A stretch of DNA of 64,000 nucleotides, from positions 16,004 to 80,003 of IMG/VR virus record IMGVR_UViG_3300025585_000039; one strand, given 5' to 3'. Numbering within the stretch: the first letter of the stretch is position 1; each line of letters starts with the position of its first letter. A model generated the notes under the pieces. It was not told the origin of the DNA and made no database searches. It saw only the letters and a program-made list of their open reading frames with translations. Shown here piece after piece: positions 29,776 to 38,412 of this stretch. The position numbers and the translations under genes were made by a program. This DNA is from a virus.

Positions 29776-32700
29776 TTATATCCTCCAATATAACCGTTCC
29801 ATCTTTTGTCTTGCCAAAATCAAACTTATAAACATTTCCTTCTTGTATTTTCATATATGCTTTAGCAAATGCGGTAGGAAATACAGTAACAGAATGTAAG
29901 TCTCTAGATGCATCCGCAACTGTGAGGGATGCCATCTTCTTGCCAGTTTTTGTAACACGTGGTTTAAATGATACCACGAACATCTCTTCATCTTTATATG
30001 GCAACATTCTATAATTTAAAAACTTAATTAATGCATTGTCAGATGTTTTAATTTCTTCAATTGGTACTGCAGAAACAACCCTGTTGTCATTAGCAAGTAA
30101 GATATACGTCTTGCCTGCTTCAATAGTTGTCTGCTCATCATCAAAAATACCAGTGCTACCAGTTTTATCTAGCAGTTCAACTCTTGACCATCCCTTTGCT
30201 CTCTTAATTCCTTTTATCATGCCCATCATAATAAAAGATCCCTTTTCTTCATAATCTTCTACAGGTGTAATAAATGCATGATAGTGAGATGGAACTGTCA
30301 AATTAAATTCTGGTAAGTTTAAATATTCGTAGAGGTTTTCTTTAATCTCTTCGTCATTTCTTGGGTTGTCACTAAATGTTGCTGCACCGACAACACGTAA
30401 TGCTTGAAGAGCACGGCTGTTAACTCCGTTTCCCTTAGTAAAAGTAAACTCCTCAAGTTCAGAATACGAATTGAAAGGCCTAGCAGAGATATACCTCTCA
30501 GCAATTTTATCTGATATGTACTTAATACCAGAAAGACCAAATCGTATACCCTTACCCTCAATTTTAAAATCAATATCTGAATCATTAATATGAGGTAGTT
30601 TAATGCTGATCCCCATTCTCTTTGCTTCAATAAGATATTCAGTCCTCGCATCTTTATCCTTTTCGTTCTTTAGTATTGAGTACATAAACTCAAGTGGATA
30701 GTAATATTTCAACCATGCTGTCCAATAGGAGAGGGTTGAGTAGGCCACTGCATGTGACTTGTTAAAAGAATATCCTGCGTGGGCTTCGAAATCATGCCAT
30801 AGGTCAAGAGCGTTATTAGGACTAATATACTTACTAGCACCAGTAACGAAACGATCTTGGAAGGCGTTAAATTCTTTTGCATCTTTCTTCTTTCCAATAA
30901 TCTTTCTAACTTTATCTGCTTCTGACATTGACATACCACCAAGTTCAACGCATGCCTGCATAACCTGTTCTTGATATAAAATACAACCATAGGTATCTTC
31001 TGTAAACTCTTTTAATACCTGATGTTTATAGTCAATGTTTTGACGACCATGCTTGCGTTCAATATAATCTTTTCCAATTGTATTCATTGCACCTGGACGT
31101 ACCAGAGCATTTGATGCAGCAAGTTCTGCCAAATTCTTTACACCCATTTTAATGAGTAGGTTGGTGTATGGTGTTGCTTCACACTGGAATACGCCTTTGG
31201 TATATCCATCTGAAAGCATTTGATAAACATTTTTATCATCCATATCAATAGAAAGAAGGTCTATCTTTTTACCTTCTCTTTCTTCAATAATATTTAATGT
31301 ATCTTTTAATACACTTAAGGTTTTAAGTCCAAGTGCATCGATTTTGATGAGACCAATCTTTTCAGCCTCTTCCATATCCACAGCAACGACAGGAATACGG
31401 TCATCGCTACCAGGAGAATTACGTGTCTCCATTGGTGCGTATTTAAAAATAGGATCTTTGCTAGTGACAACGCCAGCAGCGTGAATGCCAGTACCTCTAA
31501 TACGACCACGTAATTGTTCACCATATACCTCCACCTCTGGATATTTATCTCTAAACCATTCCGTTGTTTTTGAACTACAGAAATCATCCCAACTATCTAC
31601 TAACTTTAAAACTTTGTTTACATCTGGTAGTGGAATATTCAATACACGTGCAACATCTCGAACAACACCCTTATCTTTAAAAGAAAGAAATGTTGCAATA
31701 GAAGCAACGTGTCGATACTGTCTAACTAAATAATCTTTAACTTCTTCACGACGAGAATCCTGAATATCTGTATCGATATCTGGAAAGTCATTACGCTCTG
31801 GGTTAATAAAACGGAAGAACAAAAGTCCATGCTCAATAGGATCTATGTCCGTAATACCAAGTGTGTAGCAGAGCAACGAACCAGCAGCAGATCCACGACC
31901 TGGACCTACCATGATTCCTTCTTTCTTTGCCCAGTTAATCATGTTTCTTACAACAAGAAAGTATGGAGCAAATTTTTTATCACGAATAACTGATAACTCT
32001 TCTTCTAGTCTTTGTTCGTATATATCGTTACCAAGCCAGTTTGAGTTTAATCTTTTTTCTTCAAGCCCAGCAAAAGCAAGTTCTGCAAGTTCTCTGTCTG
32101 GATTCTTATACTGAACTGGTAAAAGATTTAAGCCTTCTTGTATATCGTAATCCTCTACCTTATTAGCAATCTCTAATGTGTTAGCATAAATATCTGGTCT
32201 ATCGATACCCTGCTTTTCCATTGCAGCCTTTATTTCTTCGTATGATAGTAAATGAATATCAAACTTATTAAAAGTTATGTCTCTGTCAGCACCATACAAA
32301 TAATCCAAACGCTTCATCATGTTGGTATGCTTTTTGGACTTTTCAAAAGTGTGTTCTTTGTCAATCTTGACATGTGTATTTAAGAGTAATTTAAACTCTT
32401 GAATTTCTTTTTGATCTGTTGTGCTGTGGTGGCAGTCTGGAGTAACAACAACCTTAATCTTATACTCATCTGCCAGAGCAATCAGTTGCTTGTTGATTTC
32501 TGACTCATTGTGTGGCATGACCTCAATATAATAGTCATCCTTAAATACTTTTTTAAACCATTCAATATATTTTTTGGTTATAGCAAATTCACTATTTTCC
32601 AAAGCCTTAACCAAAACACTGCTTGGGCAAGCAGATGTAACAATAATGCCCTCTGAATATTTTTCTAAAATTTCAAAATCAAATCGTGGCTTTTTGAAAT

Positions 32701-33052
32701 ATCCTTCTGTCCACGCAATCTCATTAATCTTGTTTAGGTTTTCCAAACCAATTTTATTTTTGGCGAGAAGGACTATATGGTTATAGACTAGATCTAGATC
32801 TCCATCTCTTTCAGACTTATCTCTAGTGTCAAATCTATCAGAACACATATAGCCTTCTACGCCGAGAATAGGCTTAATACCCTTTGCTTTTGCAATACGG
32901 TGCAGTTCCCTATGCCCAGATAAAGTACCGTGGTCAGTGATTGCCAATGCTGGCATCCCTAACTCAACTGCACGGTTCACGTATTCTTCTGGAGTAGCAA
33001 TCCCGTCAAATAACGAGTAATGGGTGTGTACGTGTAAGCCTACGTAAGACAT
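29768..33052 (-). CDS. DNA polymerase III alpha subunit (C family) with PHP domain
   Basis: 1094 aa, full length for a DnaE-like enzyme. N-terminal PHP domain with HVHTHYS (8-14), ITDHGT (38-43) and D-C-H-H (206-209), then the polymerase core: PGRGSAAGS (384-392) and the catalytic PDIDTD (424-429), a later acidic K-x-D-A-L-G-L-K motif, and a C-terminal helix-hairpin-helix/OB region (SYSELEEFT onwards). It is the replicative polymerase of the phage. A C-family enzyme, instead of the more common family A or B, is typical of some large actinophages. Confidence 0.96.
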   Translation of the reverse strand: MSYVGLHVHTHYSLFDGIATPEEYVNRAVELGMPALAITDHGTLSGHRELHRIAKAKGIKPILGVEGYMCSDRFDTRDKSERDGDLDLVYNHIVLLAKNKIGLENLNKINEIAWTEGYFKKPRFDFEILEKYSEGIIVTSACPSSVLVKALENSEFAITKKYIEWFKKVFKDDYYIEVMPHNESEINKQLIALADEYKIKVVVTPDCHHSTTDQKEIQEFKLLLNTHVKIDKEHTFEKSKKHTNMMKRLDYLYGADRDITFNKFDIHLLSYEEIKAAMEKQGIDRPDIYANTLEIANKVEDYDIQEGLNLLPVQYKNPDRELAELAFAGLEEKRLNSNWLGNDIYEQRLEEELSVIRDKKFAPYFLVVRNMINWAKKEGIMVGPGRGSAAGSLLCYTLGITDIDPIEHGLLFFRFINPERNDFPDIDTDIQDSRREEVKDYLVRQYRHVASIATFLSFKDKGVVRDVARVLNIPLPDVNKVLKLVDSWDDFCSSKTTEWFRDKYPEVEVYGEQLRGRIRGTGIHAAGVVTSKDPIFKYAPMETRNSPGSDDRIPVVAVDMEEAEKIGLIKIDALGLKTLSVLKDTLNIIEEREGKKIDLLSIDMDDKNVYQMLSDGYTKGVFQCEATPYTNLLIKMGVKNLAELAASNALVRPGAMNTIGKDYIERKHGRQNIDYKHQVLKEFTEDTYGCILYQEQVMQACVELGGMSMSEADKVRKIIGKKKDAKEFNAFQDRFVTGASKYISPNNALDLWHDFEAHAGYSFNKSHAVAYSTLSYWTAWLKYYYPLEFMYSILKNEKDKDARTEYLIEAKRMGISIKLPHINDSDIDFKIEGKGIRFGLSGIKYISDKIAERYISARPFNSYSELEEFTFTKGNGVNSRALQALRVVGAATFSDNPRNDEEIKENLYEYLNLPEFNLTVPSHYHAFITPVEDYEEKGSFIMMGMIKGIKRAKGWSRVELLDKTGSTGIFDDEQTTIEAGKTYILLANDNRVVSAVPIEEIKTSDNALIKFLNYRMLPYKDEEMFVVSFKPRVTKTGKKMASLTVADASRDLHSVTVFPTAFAKAYMKIQEGNVYKFDFGKTKDGTVILEDINA

Positions 33053-33055
33053 CTA

Positions 33056-33709
33056 TTACCAGTCGATATTTGTACTAGTAACAGAAGGTGTGTCAAATCC
33101 AAAATAGAATGATTCTTGTTCTGGATATGGAACCTCACGAACAACCTTTTCTAGGTTGAAGAATTCAAGACCATCCCACTTAAATGGTTCTGAATCTGGC
33201 TTGGTAGGAAGAAGTGTGTAATTGGTTTCAGTACCCTGACCATTACGCTTTAACTTCCATTCAAGGTTTGATACGCTACCTGTGTCAAGTGCATATTCAC
33301 GAATATTATTAAATGCTGATTGCTTGCTAATACCTTGAGACCATACAGCAATATATGGATCTTCAAGACCATCATTAATCAAAACATTGCAGTAGAAACG
33401 AAGACGTGCTCTCCAGCCAGACTTCGGTTCCTTCTTGGCCATTTCACAACCGAAACAACGACCTTCTGTTTCCATTGTGCATGCAGCCTTACGCTTATAA
33501 TCTTTTGGATTAGTGTGTTCTGCAACTACTACAGATAAACCACGGCTCTCTGCATAGTTTGCTGAGTCCGAATCTAGTTCTTCTACGAATCGGATTTTTG
33601 CTGATTGTCCATCAGCCAACTTTACCCAACGAACCTTTTGTCCAGTACCTTCATACTTTGGCTTGTCGAGCAAGGCATTGATATCTTTGAGTCCTTTAAT
33701 TACGCTCAT
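33056..33709 (-). CDS. Single-stranded DNA-binding protein, gp32-like
   Basis: 217 aa. Zinc-site residues H65, C77, C85 and C88 (VAEHTN...ACTMETEGRCFGC) resemble the H64/C77/C87/C90 ligands of T4 gp32, inside an OB-fold-like core with many aromatics (RLRFYCNVLIND, YIAVWSQG). The N-terminal basic K-G-L-K-D-I-N-A-L-L resembles a cooperativity segment and the C-terminus is short and acidic/aromatic. Lies between the primase and polymerase genes, as expected for a replisome SSB. Confidence 0.78.
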   Translation of the reverse strand: MSVIKGLKDINALLDKPKYEGTGQKVRWVKLADGQSAKIRFVEELDSDSANYAESRGLSVVVAEHTNPKDYKRKAACTMETEGRCFGCEMAKKEPKSGWRARLRFYCNVLINDGLEDPYIAVWSQGISKQSAFNNIREYALDTGSVSNLEWKLKRNGQGTETNYTLLPTKPDSEPFKWDGLEFFNLEKVVREVPYPEQESFYFGFDTPSVTSTNIDW

Positions 33710-33730
33710 TTTTTCTCCTTGTTTGTTATC

Positions 33731-34675
33731 TTAGTTTAGCATAGACAGTATTGACTTGTCAAACTGATATTCTAATTGTTTAATTGACGTGTCGTCCATA
33801 TCGCCTATATCTTTATATTGTTTATCTAACTGAATTACGCTAACACGAGAACCTAATCTTTCAATTAATCGATCTTTCATGTTACCGCCTGCCTCATCAT
33901 TATCTGCAATAACAATAATATTATTGAAGTATTTTTGAAGCAATTCTATTTGTGCATTTGAAACATTTGCACCCAAAGTAGCCACTGCTGGGAAACCAAC
34001 CTGATCTAATCTAATAGCATCAAATGAGGATTCAACCACATAAACCTTGTCTGCAATTTTTACTCTATGCAAATTAAATAAAGTTTTTGATTTTGGTAAT
34101 CCTGGGGTATTTTTAAATTCTTTACCTTCGATGGTTCGTGCAACAAAACCAATAATCATTCCATCTGGGCTATGTACTGGAACAGTGACCATATCTTGCT
34201 TTTCAGAAAATCCAAGCCAAAAGTTTTTCATTGACTGTTCGGTAATTAGTCTGCCTGAAAAATATCTTTTTGCTCTTGGAGATTCCATTGCCTGAGAATT
34301 TAATCTTTTAATCAATATCTCATCAAACTGGATAAAATCTGGTTTAACATAAAGTGCTTGGTTAATATCTTTTTCTAAATTAGATTCAGATTCTTTACCT
34401 TTGATAAAACGAATAGATTCAAAATAAGTGCGACCAGACGTGTGCATAACAAGTTCTACTAAATCTGCGACTTTCTGACAAGAAAAACAAAAAAATGTTC
34501 CATCGCTTTTATGCACTTCGCCAGCAGGAGTTCTTGTATTAGAATGAAATGGACAAAAGATAATATAATCAGAATCTACTTCTGATTCGATTGTGATTCC
34601 CGAACCTGTGAGAACTCTTTTAATTTGTTCTTTGGTGTAGGTATTGCTTTGTGTTCGTCTAGTCCTATTATCCAT
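33731..34675 (-). CDS. DnaG-type DNA primase (CHC2 zinc finger and Toprim)
   Basis: 314 aa. CHC2 zinc finger C41-x2-H44...C63-x2-C66 (CPFH...CFSC) followed by Toprim motifs: Y-V-V-E-S-S-F-D-A-I (Glu motif) and V-I-A-D-N-D-E-A-G-G (D-x-D). It lacks the DnaB-interacting C-terminal domain of cellular DnaG. The start overlaps the upstream gene by 100 bases, which is long, yet no later start keeps the zinc finger intact. Confidence 0.92.
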   Translation of the reverse strand: MDNRTRRTQSNTYTKEQIKRVLTGSGITIESEVDSDYIIFCPFHSNTRTPAGEVHKSDGTFFCFSCQKVADLVELVMHTSGRTYFESIRFIKGKESESNLEKDINQALYVKPDFIQFDEILIKRLNSQAMESPRAKRYFSGRLITEQSMKNFWLGFSEKQDMVTVPVHSPDGMIIGFVARTIEGKEFKNTPGLPKSKTLFNLHRVKIADKVYVVESSFDAIRLDQVGFPAVATLGANVSNAQIELLQKYFNNIIVIADNDEAGGNMKDRLIERLGSRVSVIQLDKQYKDIGDMDDTSIKQLEYQFDKSILSMLN

Positions 34676-34920
34676 TCGCTCTGTCTTCTTCCTATGTATA
34701 CTCCGTATAATGTTAATTCAAATTCAAAAAATTTTTTCTTTTCGTTATAGTCTACCGTAAAATCTGGCACTATGTCAAGTCTTGGTACATAACCTGCCAA
34801 TCGCATTTCTGTAACCAGAAGGCGGATATACTCCTCCTTCAATCTCCAGATTACAGCCTCGTCGCTGATCATTCCGTTGAGATTGAACTTCTTCAATGGT
34901 TTGTGATGAAAAGTTGCCAT
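34576..34920 (-). CDS. Hypothetical protein before primase, possibly leaderless
   Basis: 114 aa, no recognised domain; a central strand-rich part (PDFTVDYNEKKKFFEFELTLYGVYIG) looks like a small beta-sheet protein. A TATAAT box (34928-34933) ends seven bases before the ATG and there is no SD, so its transcript would start at or near the A of the ATG. Its 3' end overlaps the primase gene by 100 bases. Comparable genes sit before primase in some actinophages. Confidence 0.6.
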   Translation of the reverse strand: MATFHHKPLKKFNLNGMISDEAVIWRLKEEYIRLLVTEMRLAGYVPRLDIVPDFTVDYNEKKKFFEFELTLYGVYIGRRQSEWIIGLDEHKAIPTPKNKLKEFSQVRESQSNQK

Positions 34921-34927
34921 GTATCAT

Positions 34928-34933
34928 ATTATA
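34928..34933 (-). promoter_or_regulatory. Putative -10 box of a leaderless transcript
   Basis: TATAAT on the minus strand, separated by seven bases from the ATG at 34920; the usual -10 to start distance places transcription start at the start codon. No -35 or extended TG. Confidence 0.35.
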
Positions 34934-34942
34934 TCTGCTATC

Positions 34943-36160
34943 TCAATTCTCAAAGTCTTTATATCTATAATGTCCTCTGTCAAAGTCTACTTCAACCAAG
35001 AATTCACCCATAAAACCATTTCTATTCTTTCTAAATACACATTCAATAATGTCGCTATTGGCTCCACGACCAAGTGCCATAACCCAGTCAGCATCATATG
35101 CGATCTGTCTAGACCAAGCAGTTTGACCCAATGTTGGAACGGTATCGAGTTTAGTAACGTCATCTGGAGTAGCAGATGAGATTGCAATAATTGGTACTTC
35201 TTCTGCAATTGCCATTAACTTTAATTCACGAGAGAGGTTCTTCATACGTACCGTCTCATTGTCAGACTTTTGATTTGGACTCATGAGTTGTAGGTAGTCA
35301 ACAATAATAAAGTCTGGTTTGTACTGATCAATCTTTCCACGCAGGACAGATGGAGTTACATCTCCACCAGAGTCATTAGAGATAATATGAAATTCGGGTT
35401 TTCCAACAAGACGATCTCCATGCCACTTCTTAAGCATGTCAATCTCAACCTGTCCAGAACTGAGTTTTCTATGTGACCAAAGACCTTCGCCCATAATTGT
35501 AAATACACGGTTACGAACTTCTGTCTCACTCATTTCCAATGAAATGACTAATGGGGATTTGCCTTGCTTCCATGCTTGTACAGCAAAGTACAAAGAAAGC
35601 CAAGACTTACCAATACCAGGATATGCTAGGAAGACACCCAACTGTCCTGGCATGATTCCTGCTGGAAGATAATTATCAAATCCTGGTAAACCAGTTTTAA
35701 TTCCAACAGAACCTAATTCTTGTTGCTTCTTTACTTGTTCATAATATGCAACTGCTGAATCTAAATCCGTAACATCGATATCACGAATTGCAGCAGTGTT
35801 CTTTTTTAATTCTGAAGTTTTCTGAATCAGTGTTTCAAGTGCTGCAGGACCTTGGCCACTCTGTACCTCTGTTGCAGTAGCCCTAAGAATATCTTTAAGA
35901 CTATCTGTTAAATACTCTGCCTGCAATTCATCTAGGTGATGCTTTGTTGCTCCCACTCCAGTAGAAGGTGTAAAGTCTCTAAACTTTTCAACAACAAGGG
36001 ATAGTGGTGGAACGGATCCATTGTGTTCAGAATAGTTTCGTATAAAGTTCCAAATGTCTCCATGAGTTCTTAGGATGTTGTCAACATTTGCTTGTAAGAG
36101 TACATGAACCTGTCTATCTTCAAGGACAGCGGTAATAAGTTTATTCTCAGTATTATTCAC
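34943..36160 (-). CDS. DnaB-like replicative helicase
   Basis: 405 aa. N-terminal helical domain (1-130) and a RecA-fold helicase domain with Walker A AYPGIGKSW (179-187), ISLEMS (207-212), Walker B FIIVDYLQLM (284-293) and downstream L-S-R-E-L-K. It unwinds DNA at the fork and should work with the primase downstream. Overlaps the small 36153 gene by eight bases. Confidence 0.94.
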   Translation of the reverse strand: MNNTENKLITAVLEDRQVHVLLQANVDNILRTHGDIWNFIRNYSEHNGSVPPLSLVVEKFRDFTPSTGVGATKHHLDELQAEYLTDSLKDILRATATEVQSGQGPAALETLIQKTSELKKNTAAIRDIDVTDLDSAVAYYEQVKKQQELGSVGIKTGLPGFDNYLPAGIMPGQLGVFLAYPGIGKSWLSLYFAVQAWKQGKSPLVISLEMSETEVRNRVFTIMGEGLWSHRKLSSGQVEIDMLKKWHGDRLVGKPEFHIISNDSGGDVTPSVLRGKIDQYKPDFIIVDYLQLMSPNQKSDNETVRMKNLSRELKLMAIAEEVPIIAISSATPDDVTKLDTVPTLGQTAWSRQIAYDADWVMALGRGANSDIIECVFRKNRNGFMGEFLVEVDFDRGHYRYKDFEN

Positions 36161-36461
36161 TTAACCACTTCCTAGCCATTGCTCGTCTCTCTTCTCGTTC
36201 TCTTTTGTCTTGTTCTATTTGATTTCGTTTTTCAATTATAGCATCTGCATAATTGACGTAATACTTCCAATTTGGTTCATTTGCAATTTCAAAATAATAG
36301 GATAACAAATCATAACATGCTGGCAATCCATATGATTCAATCAATGCATCTGCAGCCCATTGCTCTACGTTTAAATTGAGAGATGGCTTCTGCTCATATC
36401 GCTGAGTATATAATTTGCTATAACGACTAAGCAAAGCCATGCGGTCTTTGCGCTCAGCCAT
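36153..36461 (-). CDS. Small protein before helicase (possible helicase loader)
   Basis: 102 aa, helical, with Q-W-A-A-D-A-L-I-E-S-Y-G-L-x-x-C-Y-D-L-L-x-Y-Y-F, then an N-Y-A-D-A-I-I-E helix and a very basic, arginine-rich C-terminus (KREREERRAMARKWLSE). Small genes with this layout precede DnaB in several actinophage genomes, which suggests a replication accessory or loader role. That is inference from position; no AAA+ motif is present. Confidence 0.55.
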   Translation of the reverse strand: MAERKDRMALLSRYSKLYTQRYEQKPSLNLNVEQWAADALIESYGLPACYDLLSYYFEIANEPNWKYYVNYADAIIEKRNQIEQDKREREERRAMARKWLSE

Positions 36462-36463
36462 TA

Positions 36464-36670
36464 CTACTCTTCTAACTCAGACTTTGCTTCAGCAATTTTT
36501 TCAGTTAGTTTATCTTCTACAAACTTGTAGACTCTTTCAAAAGCATCGTTAGTATTCTCTCCATCACGCTTTGAATCTACAACCCCAAGATCCAGTCTCA
36601 AGGATTGAAAATTTCCAAGGTTGAGGGTATAACCCAATGTTACAGAAACTTTAGTATTCTCATTTTCCAT
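36464..36670 (-). CDS. Conserved small phage protein, first gene of replication operon
   Basis: 68 aa. The pattern K-V-S-V-T-L-G-Y-T-L-N-L-G-N-F-Q-S-L-R-L-D-L-G-V, then D-A-F-E-R-V-Y-K-F-V-E-D-K-L, recurs in small early proteins of many actinophages and looks like a short beta hairpin plus a helix. Function unknown. It follows a strong promoter (36699-36727) with an AGGAG and a leader of about 20 bases, so it should be highly expressed. Confidence 0.7.
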   Translation of the reverse strand: MENENTKVSVTLGYTLNLGNFQSLRLDLGVVDSKRDGENTNDAFERVYKFVEDKLTEKIAEAKSELEE

Positions 36671-36698
36671 TTATATTTTCTCCTATGTGTTTTAAACA

Positions 36699-36727
36699 AT
36701 CATATCACAGAAGTCTGTGAAAGTCAA
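36699..36727 (-). promoter_or_regulatory. Promoter of the replication operon with palindromic operator
   Basis: TTGACT (36722-36727), a 17-base spacer and TATGAT (36699-36704). Sixteen bases of the spacer (36705-36720) form a perfect palindrome, TCACAGA-CT-TCTGTGA on the minus strand, ideally placed for a dimeric repressor or activator. Transcription should start near 36692. Confidence 0.82.
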
Positions 36728-36776
36728 GCATTGTCTTTCTATGGAAGGTGCCAAATCATCCATTAAAGCCACTTTA

Positions 36777-36841
36777 TAGGGGTTTTTAGCCCCTACCATA
36801 AGTTGCTGGTCATTCTGCCCCCTAGAGGCTGGTTTATGACC
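36777..36841 (-). terminator. Hairpin pair at the end of the late operon (possible terminator)
   Basis: Just after the regulator stop: an outer GGTCAT/ATGACC repeat (36808-36813 with 36836-36841) enclosing GCCTC-TAG-GGGGC, then TAGGGG-CTAAAAA-CCCCTA (36777-36782 with 36790-36795). There is no real U-tract, so termination is uncertain. The 10-mer CCATTAAAGC (plus strand) occurs at 36760 and again at 36841. These may be regulatory. Confidence 0.45.
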
Positions 36842-36843
36842 CA

Positions 36844-37386
36844 TTAAAGCGTTTCACTCCAAACTGGTATATATCTACCATCTTCAGTCTTTACATATGT
36901 AAGTATACCGTCCCCCATTCGCCTTGTCAACTCTTGGCGTGAGGGTGTTATATCATTTGTAATTAATTTATCTTTTCTTGGCCTGCCAATATGGTATGTA
37001 GCCAATATATCACGAATTTCCTTTACCTGCGATTCAGAATAATATGATCTAACTTGCCAACCCCTAGCCCCACCCTTTTGAGATCCCATTGGAAATGGAA
37101 TAACCCCACGCTTCATAAGTGATGGCATATACTTTTTGTGTCTATTTACAAGTTCTGCAGTTTCTCCAACTGTATAGGCACGTTCTCTATTATTTTTAAA
37201 ATCACTAATAAGACAACTTTCAATTCTATCTTTTGTAATATTATAAACAGACATTATTCCATTAGAACGATTTAAATGATGAACTCGAACAAGATCACCA
37301 TTTAGAAACCAAACCTTTTTGTTTCCAGGAATTACAGAGGCGTTATTGTAACCTTCGCTCTCAATGCTTCCTTTTTTAATAGCCAT
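36844..37386 (-). CDS. HTH DNA-binding regulator (MerR/excisionase-like)
   Basis: 180 aa. A MerR-like winged helix lies at about 70-125: Y-T-V-G-E-T-A-E-L-V-N-R-H-K-K-Y-M-P-S-L-M-K-R-G-V-I-P, then a wing with G-G-A-R-G-W-Q-V-R and Y-Y-S-E-S-Q-V-K-E-I-R. It is followed by HIGRPRKD, which resembles an AT-hook. Good SD (GAGGG). It overlaps the zinc-ribbon gene by 55 bases. Placed between the structural and replication operons and just before a promoter with a palindromic spacer, it is the natural candidate for the protein that binds there. Confidence 0.65.
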   Translation of the reverse strand: MAIKKGSIESEGYNNASVIPGNKKVWFLNGDLVRVHHLNRSNGIMSVYNITKDRIESCLISDFKNNRERAYTVGETAELVNRHKKYMPSLMKRGVIPFPMGSQKGGARGWQVRSYYSESQVKEIRDILATYHIGRPRKDKLITNDITPSRQELTRRMGDGILTYVKTEDGRYIPVWSETL

Positions 37387-37523
37387 TGTCCCTCATTTGA
37401 ATCAGTTGGTGGGTGAAAAAATTTGCGTGATCCACATGTCAAACAAAAAGTTTCTAAGTGATCGGCTTTAGTATATTGTCTATCTAGAAACATTCTTTTG
37501 TGACACTTATCACATTTTAACAT
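37332..37523 (-). CDS. Small zinc-ribbon protein
   Basis: 63 aa with CDKCHKR (C4, C7) and FCLTCGSR (C27, C30), a CxxC-x19-CxxC zinc ribbon, then a basic C-terminus. The last 55 bases overlap the start of the regulator gene in another frame. Start touches the stop of the fibre-like gene at 37523. Function unknown; a regulatory partner is possible. Confidence 0.6.
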   Translation of the reverse strand: MLKCDKCHKRMFLDRQYTKADHLETFCLTCGSRKFFHPPTDSNEGQWLLKKEALRAKVTITPL

Positions 37524-37966
37524 TAGTTCGGAATACCAATAACTATTAGATTGACCCCAACAGTTAAGTTTCCGCTAGTGTTAAAACGAACTACACCCTC
37601 TACCCTAGAAGTATTAACTGTTTTTAATACCACAGATACATTTCCACCTGCTGGTGTACCGCCAACATTTATTGGTGTTGCTGTACAAATTGGTGCATAC
37701 TTGAAGTCTGCTGGAAAGTCATATGAAAATGATTTTTCGTTTCCGCTGTTTACAGTAGTATCTGAATAAATATTTACATATCCACCGATGATTCTGGCTT
37801 CAGATGCTTTGACACTTTGCTTGCCTGCATTAACAGTATCAACGGTTACATACTTATAAGTAGATGGTGAAATTTGGCTGGCAAGATCATTGACTGCATT
37901 AGCAATCTGATAGATGTAGGTCACATCCATTGGCTGACCTCGTTCTGGTAGTGGTATTTTTGACAT
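37523..37966 (-). CDS. Short tail-fibre/minor tail protein
   Basis: 147 aa. Helical N-terminus (Y-I-Y-Q-I-A-N-A-V-N-D-L-A) for trimerisation, then a beta-rich domain (FSYDFPADFKYAPICTATPI...VVLKTVNTSRVEGVVRFN) resembling small receptor-binding or H-type-lectin-like fibre tips. It is the last gene of the tail module. Virion role inferred from position and composition. Confidence 0.55.
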   Translation of the reverse strand: MSKIPLPERGQPMDVTYIYQIANAVNDLASQISPSTYKYVTVDTVNAGKQSVKASEARIIGGYVNIYSDTTVNSGNEKSFSYDFPADFKYAPICTATPINVGGTPAGGNVSVVLKTVNTSRVEGVVRFNTSGNLTVGVNLIVIGIPN

Positions 37967-37983
37967 AGTATCTCCTTATCCAA

Positions 37984-38412
37984 TTATACCAAAGGTTCGG
38001 TACCTTCGTATATTGTTAATTTTGTATTTCTTTCTTTTGTAATTCCTTCGAATTGAATTGCTACACTTACGCTATTTGCCGTTTCTTTTAAAAATGAGAA
38101 ACTATGTACGTATGATGTACCAGCATATTTATACTGACCATTATCAAATTTAACAAAAACATCATAGGCATCTTTATTTACATTGTTATCTGAATCACTC
38201 CATACAACATTTATAGTTTTAGATCCAACCTCAATAACACCAGTAACAGTAGTTGGGGTTTTTTCAACTAGGTTATATTGTGGAGACCAATGTGACATTC
38301 TGTTTCTATCTTCAGAAATAATCCTGTATCTTAAAATAACATTATTATCTTTACCAAGTGGTGGTAAATCAGAAGACTTTATAACAACCTTCTTTATTCC
38401 TGCATCTGACAT
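37984..38412 (-). CDS. Fibronectin-III-like tail protein
   Basis: 142 aa, all-beta: LRYRIISEDRNRMSHWSPQY then TINVVWSDSDNNVNKDAYDVFVK and YVHSFSFLK, the order of strands in Fn3-type or Ig-like domains used in phage tail tips and fibres. N-terminus overlaps the 38412 gene by one base. Probably a virion protein binding cell-surface sugar. Confidence 0.6.
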   Translation of the reverse strand: MSDAGIKKVVIKSSDLPPLGKDNNVILRYRIISEDRNRMSHWSPQYNLVEKTPTTVTGVIEVGSKTINVVWSDSDNNVNKDAYDVFVKFDNGQYKYAGTSYVHSFSFLKETANSVSVAIQFEGITKERNTKLTIYEGTEPLV

